NCBI GenBank assembly: GCA_964646035.1
Contig: CAZYDJ010000119.1
Span: 1 to 8,632 of the forward strand
Length of the DNA: 8,632 nucleotides
Source of the DNA: CAYLMM01 sp964646035
Lineage (GTDB): Bacteria; Krumholzibacteriota; Krumholzibacteriia; LZORAL124-64-63
Reading direction: 5' to 3'
Shown one piece after another: positions 6,583 through 8,632 of this stretch. The number at the start of each line of letters is the position of its first letter. Positions within the stretch are counted from its first letter, which is position 1. A program made the position numbers and the translations under genes. A model generated the notes under the pieces. The model was not told where the DNA came from. It worked only from the letters and a program-made list of their open reading frames with translations, and did no database searches.

Positions 6583-7757
6583 CCGGAACCTCCCCGAGCA
6601 GCACCGGCCTCCATGACCGCGCCTCCGGCCGCGGTGACGATTTCCGGCGAGATGGCGGGCAGACAGATGAAGTCGTTGCAGTCATGAACGTTGCAGGGAT
6701 GACAATCGGGACGAGTGCAAAGCACCCTGAACGGTCCCATCCGCTCGTAGGGAAACCAGATCTCCGGCAAGGTGGGCCCGAACAGGGCGACAGTCGGCCG
6801 GCCCATCGCCACCGCCGCATGCATTATCCCGCCGTCGACCGAGACCACCAACGAGGCCCCGGCGACCACCGCCAGTGCTTCGCGCAGGGCAAGCTCCGGC
6901 AACACTCCGCCGGTGAACCCGCCCGCGGCAGTGACGAAGCCCGATACCGGATCGGGGTCTCCCGGCGGACTGAGCGCCGCCACCGGCAATTCGAATCTTT
7001 CCCAAAGCAATGCCGCCAGCTTGGGCCAACGGTCGGCTGGCCACTGCTTCGCGGGCCAGGTGGCGCCGGGAGCCAGCAGCACATATCCGCCTCCGGGCTC
7101 GACTCCGAGTCCGGCCAGCGCCTTGACCGTCGCCGCAGCGGCGACCGGCGCAACGATTTCCGGTCGCGGGCCGCCGTCGGCGTAGCGCTCCAGGAACCAA
7201 TCCCGGAAGGACAAGCCGTCGGGTTCGTGACGCAGGGGGAACAGCCGCGAGATGTGATCGCCCAGACCGCCGGGGGCCAGCCTGCGGAAATCCGGATCAG
7301 CCACCACGTCGGGAGCGGCCGCGAAATGGGTGTAGAGACGGCCCCGGGATCCGCGCGCTCCCCCGATGCGCAAAGGTATCCCGGCCAGTCTCAGCAACAG
7401 GGCGCTGCGCGGATTGAAGAAGAGATCGACCGCCAGGTCGTATTTCGCTCGCCGCAGTTCGGCGATTGTCCCCAACGTGCCGCGGGCATGGCCCGTCGAT
7501 CCCGGCTCCCGCCCGTCCGCTCTGGCCGCGGCGTCGGCGCCCTTGCGTCTGACCGACAGTTCGTGCCGACGGTCCAGGTCGGGATGTTCCGCCAGCACCG
7601 GGCCGTGATTGGATTCGCAGAGAAAACCGAGACGCAGATCGGGATCCCCGTCGCGCAACACGCGAAGCACTACGGTGGACATCGCGACATCGCCCAGATA
7701 ACGCAACCGGGTGACCAGCGCCGACCCGATCGGTTTGCCGTCAAGCGACCAGCTCAT
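6579..7757 (-). CDS. Glycosyltransferase family 9 (heptosyltransferase-like), second of three
   Basis: 392 aa from the second ATG of an ATGATG pair. Opens with ALVTRLRYLGDVAMSTVVLR (13-32), with the family catalytic Asp at D23. The C-terminal domain has LLAPGATWPAKQWPADRWPK (227-246, K237) and VVSVDGGIMHAAVAMGRPTV (304-323) followed by LFGPT. The family DSG motif is DGG here. Cysteines at 352, 355, 360 and 365 give C-x2-C-x4-C-x4-C-L. A basic, low-complexity stretch around residues 69-96 (RRKGADAAARADGREPG and following) looks like a lineage-specific insert in the N-terminal domain. The start is chosen because GGAGG at 7766-7762 is 4 bases from the ATG at 7757 but only 1 base from the ATG at 7760; the difference is one residue. 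An in-frame extension to 8159 is rejected: it is Gly/Arg-rich shadow of gmhB. The sugar and acceptor are unknown; presumably LPS inner core. Confidence 0.92.
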   Translation of the reverse strand: MSWSLDGKPIGSALVTRLRYLGDVAMSTVVLRVLRDGDPDLRLGFLCESNHGPVLAEHPDLDRRHELSVRRKGADAAARADGREPGSTGHARGTLGTIAELRRAKYDLAVDLFFNPRSALLLRLAGIPLRIGGARGSRGRLYTHFAAAPDVVADPDFRRLAPGGLGDHISRLFPLRHEPDGLSFRDWFLERYADGGPRPEIVAPVAAAATVKALAGLGVEPGGGYVLLAPGATWPAKQWPADRWPKLAALLWERFELPVAALSPPGDPDPVSGFVTAAGGFTGGVLPELALREALAVVAGASLVVSVDGGIMHAAVAMGRPTVALFGPTLPEIWFPYERMGPFRVLCTRPDCHPCNVHDCNDFICLPAISPEIVTAAGGAVMEAGAARGGSG

Positions 7758-8356
7758 CATCCCTCCCCGGAAAGCAGGACGTCGACAGCGGCCGCCAGAT
7801 CCGGCACAACCTCGACACCGACGCGCCCGCCGATCGACTCCGATTCGTCGCGGCCCTTGCCGGTCAGCACCAGCAACGGCTTCAGCCCCGCGTTCAGGGC
7901 CAGATCGACATCGGAAAGCTTGTCCCCCACCATCGCCGAAGCAGCCGGTTCCCAACGGAACAGACCCGCCGCCTCGTCCAGCAATCCCGTGCCCGGCTTG
8001 CGGCAGGAGCAGCCTTCCTCCGGCGAATGCGGGCAGTAGCAGACCAAGTCCAGAGCCACTCCCTCGCGCAGCAACAGCTCGTCGACCCGGTCCTGCACGG
8101 CGAAGAAATCGGACTCGGAATAATAGCCGCGCCCGATTCCGGACTGGTTGGTCAGACACACCAGCAGCAGGCCGGCGTCGCGGGCCCTGGCCAGGGCCGC
8201 CGCACTGCCGGGTATCAACTCGACGAGGGACGGATCACTGATGTAGTCGGCGTCGACGATGAGCACTCCGTCCCGGTCCACGAAAAGGGCTGATCGGCTA
8301 TCGCTTACCGCGACGACGCCCCGCAAACGTGAACCCTGCGGCAGACGGAGACTCAA
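7757..8356 (-). CDS. gmhB: D-glycero-D-manno-heptose 1,7-bisphosphate 7-phosphatase (GmhB-type HAD phosphatase)
   Basis: 199 aa HAD-superfamily phosphatase that removes the C7 phosphate of heptose 1,7-bisphosphate in the ADP-heptose (or GDP-heptose) pathway. Motif I is LFVDRDGVLIVDADY, with nucleophile D27 and acid/base D29. Motif II is TNQSGIGRGYY (69-79). The GmhB zinc loop is present as C108-P-H110 and C116-S-C118. Motif III/IV is CRKPGTGLL (118-126) and MVGDKLSDVDLA (142-153), with D145 and D149. The zinc loop separates GmhB from generic histidinol-phosphate-type relatives, although it is shared by the wider HisB-N family. The best start is TTG at 8356, overlapping the stop of the GT9 gene as TTGA, with a G-rich stretch upstream. 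A second TTG at 8326 (codon 11) has AGGG 7 bases upstream and is a real alternative. No gmhA or hldE homologue is in the window. Confidence 0.9.
   Translation of the reverse strand: MSLRLPQGSRLRGVVAVSDSRSALFVDRDGVLIVDADYISDPSLVELIPGSAAALARARDAGLLLVCLTNQSGIGRGYYSESDFFAVQDRVDELLLREGVALDLVCYCPHSPEEGCSCRKPGTGLLDEAAGLFRWEPAASAMVGDKLSDVDLALNAGLKPLLVLTGKGRDESESIGGRVGVEVVPDLAAAVDVLLSGEG
7761..7768 (-). promoter_or_regulatory. Ribosome-binding site choosing between two adjacent ATGs of the second GT9
   Basis: GGGGAGGG immediately precedes ATGATG. Its GGAGG core is 1 base from the first ATG (7760) and 4 from the second (7757). Spacing favours the second, giving a TGATG stop-start overlap with gmhB like that between the sugar transferase and acpS. 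Confidence 0.5.
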
Positions 8357-8632
8357 CCCACGACCCCCCTGCTCGGCGAGGTGATGTCACGCGCCGCCGC
8401 GATGACGACTCCGGGCGAGAGGGCTTGGAGGCAGAAAGTCGGCTGGTTGCAGGTGCGCCGGTAGCAGGGCTGGCAGGTGAATCCGGTCGCGGCCGCGATC
8501 CCGGTCCGGGGACCGCGCGGGCCGGTCCAGACCGGGCTGGTCGATCCGAAGAGTCCCAAAGTCGGTGTGCCCAAAGCCGCGGCCAGATGCATCAGTCCGC
8601 TGTCGTTGCCGACGAACAATGCCGATCCGCGC
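8353..8632 (-). CDS. Glycosyltransferase family 9, WaaF-like C-terminus (5' end outside window)
   Basis: Only the last 92 or so codons are present. They contain the GT9 C-terminal signature LFVGNDSGLMHLAAALGTPT followed by LGLFGSTSPVWTGPRGPR. The NDSGLMH and GSTSP combination is closer to heptosyltransferase II (WaaF) than the corresponding regions of the two downstream GT9 enzymes. A four-cysteine motif C-x2-C-x4-C-x5-C-L (8475-8431) precedes the final helix, and the gene ends in TGA at 8353, overlapping the TTG start of gmhB. The open frame continues unbroken to the right edge, so the true start lies outside. WaaF identity is an inference from the C-terminal motif only. Confidence 0.88.
   Translation of the reverse strand, partial: RGSALFVGNDSGLMHLAAALGTPTLGLFGSTSPVWTGPRGPRTGIAAATGFTCQPCYRRTCNQPTFCLQALSPGVVIAAARDITSPSRGVVG

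Noticed and set aside
5335..8039. Very long plus-strand open frames (e.g. 5335-6687 and 6684-8039, about 450 codons each)
   Set aside because: They are antisense to well-recognised GT9 and gmhB genes, have Arg/Gln/Gly/Pro-rich products with no recognisable motif, and are expected by chance in GC-rich coding DNA.
7761..8159. N-terminal extension of the second GT9 to give a 526-residue protein
   Set aside because: The extra 133 residues are Gly/Arg-rich, lie in another frame of gmhB, and the GT9 domain begins right after the ATGATG with its own ribosome-binding site.
5494..8632. Recent tandem duplication of the GT9 genes
   Set aside because: The three proteins share only family motifs; their DNA shows no long identical stretches by eye.
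1..8632. CRISPR array, tRNA, insertion sequence, phage or defence genes
   Set aside because: No regularly spaced repeats, no tRNA-like fold, no transposase or terminal inverted repeats, and coding covers almost the whole window with uniform GC-rich composition.

Overview
This window reads as the chromosome of a high-GC Gram-negative bacterium. Every gene I can support is on the minus strand, so transcription runs from high to low coordinates. The gene content is a heptose-containing LPS or surface-glycan biosynthesis cluster: three GT9 (heptosyltransferase-type) enzymes, a GmhB-type heptose bisphosphatase, a GT39-type membrane glycosyltransferase and a phosphoglycosyl transferase. This implies an outer membrane with a glycolipid. 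The lineage cannot be fixed from sequence reading alone. The acyl-CoA dehydrogenase at the left edge resembles versions I associate with deltaproteobacteria-like anaerobes, but that is inference.

In transcription order, positions 8632 to 1974 form one tightly packed array. It runs: GT9 enzyme (5' end outside the window), gmhB, a second GT9, a third GT9, a secreted DUF3108 protein, a GT39 integral-membrane glycosyltransferase, a monotopic sugar-phosphate transferase, and acpS (holo-ACP synthase). Each junction overlaps by 1 to 4 bases (ATGA, TGATG or TTGA), or by about 20 bases in one case. This is strong evidence for a single translationally coupled operon.

A 111-base gap after acpS holds a good sigma70-like promoter (TTGCCA, 17 bases, TAGTAT). 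It probably starts a second unit made of a PhzF-family isomerase-like gene and an acyl-CoA dehydrogenase that runs off the left edge. Those two genes have no obvious link to the glycan genes.

Inferred working model: GmhB supplies a heptose-phosphate precursor. The GT9 enzymes add heptose-like sugars to a lipid acceptor on the cytoplasmic face. The phosphoglycosyl transferase primes undecaprenyl phosphate with a sugar phosphate. The GT39 enzyme transfers a sugar from a polyprenyl-phosphate donor on the periplasmic side. The DUF3108 protein acts in the cell envelope in an unknown way.

I see no CRISPR array, transposon, phage gene, RNA gene or tandem repeat, and no clearly new defence or mobile system. 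The points most worth following are the four-cysteine motif shared by all three GT9 enzymes, the PhzF homologue lacking its active-site His, and the placement of DUF3108 and acpS inside the glycan operon.
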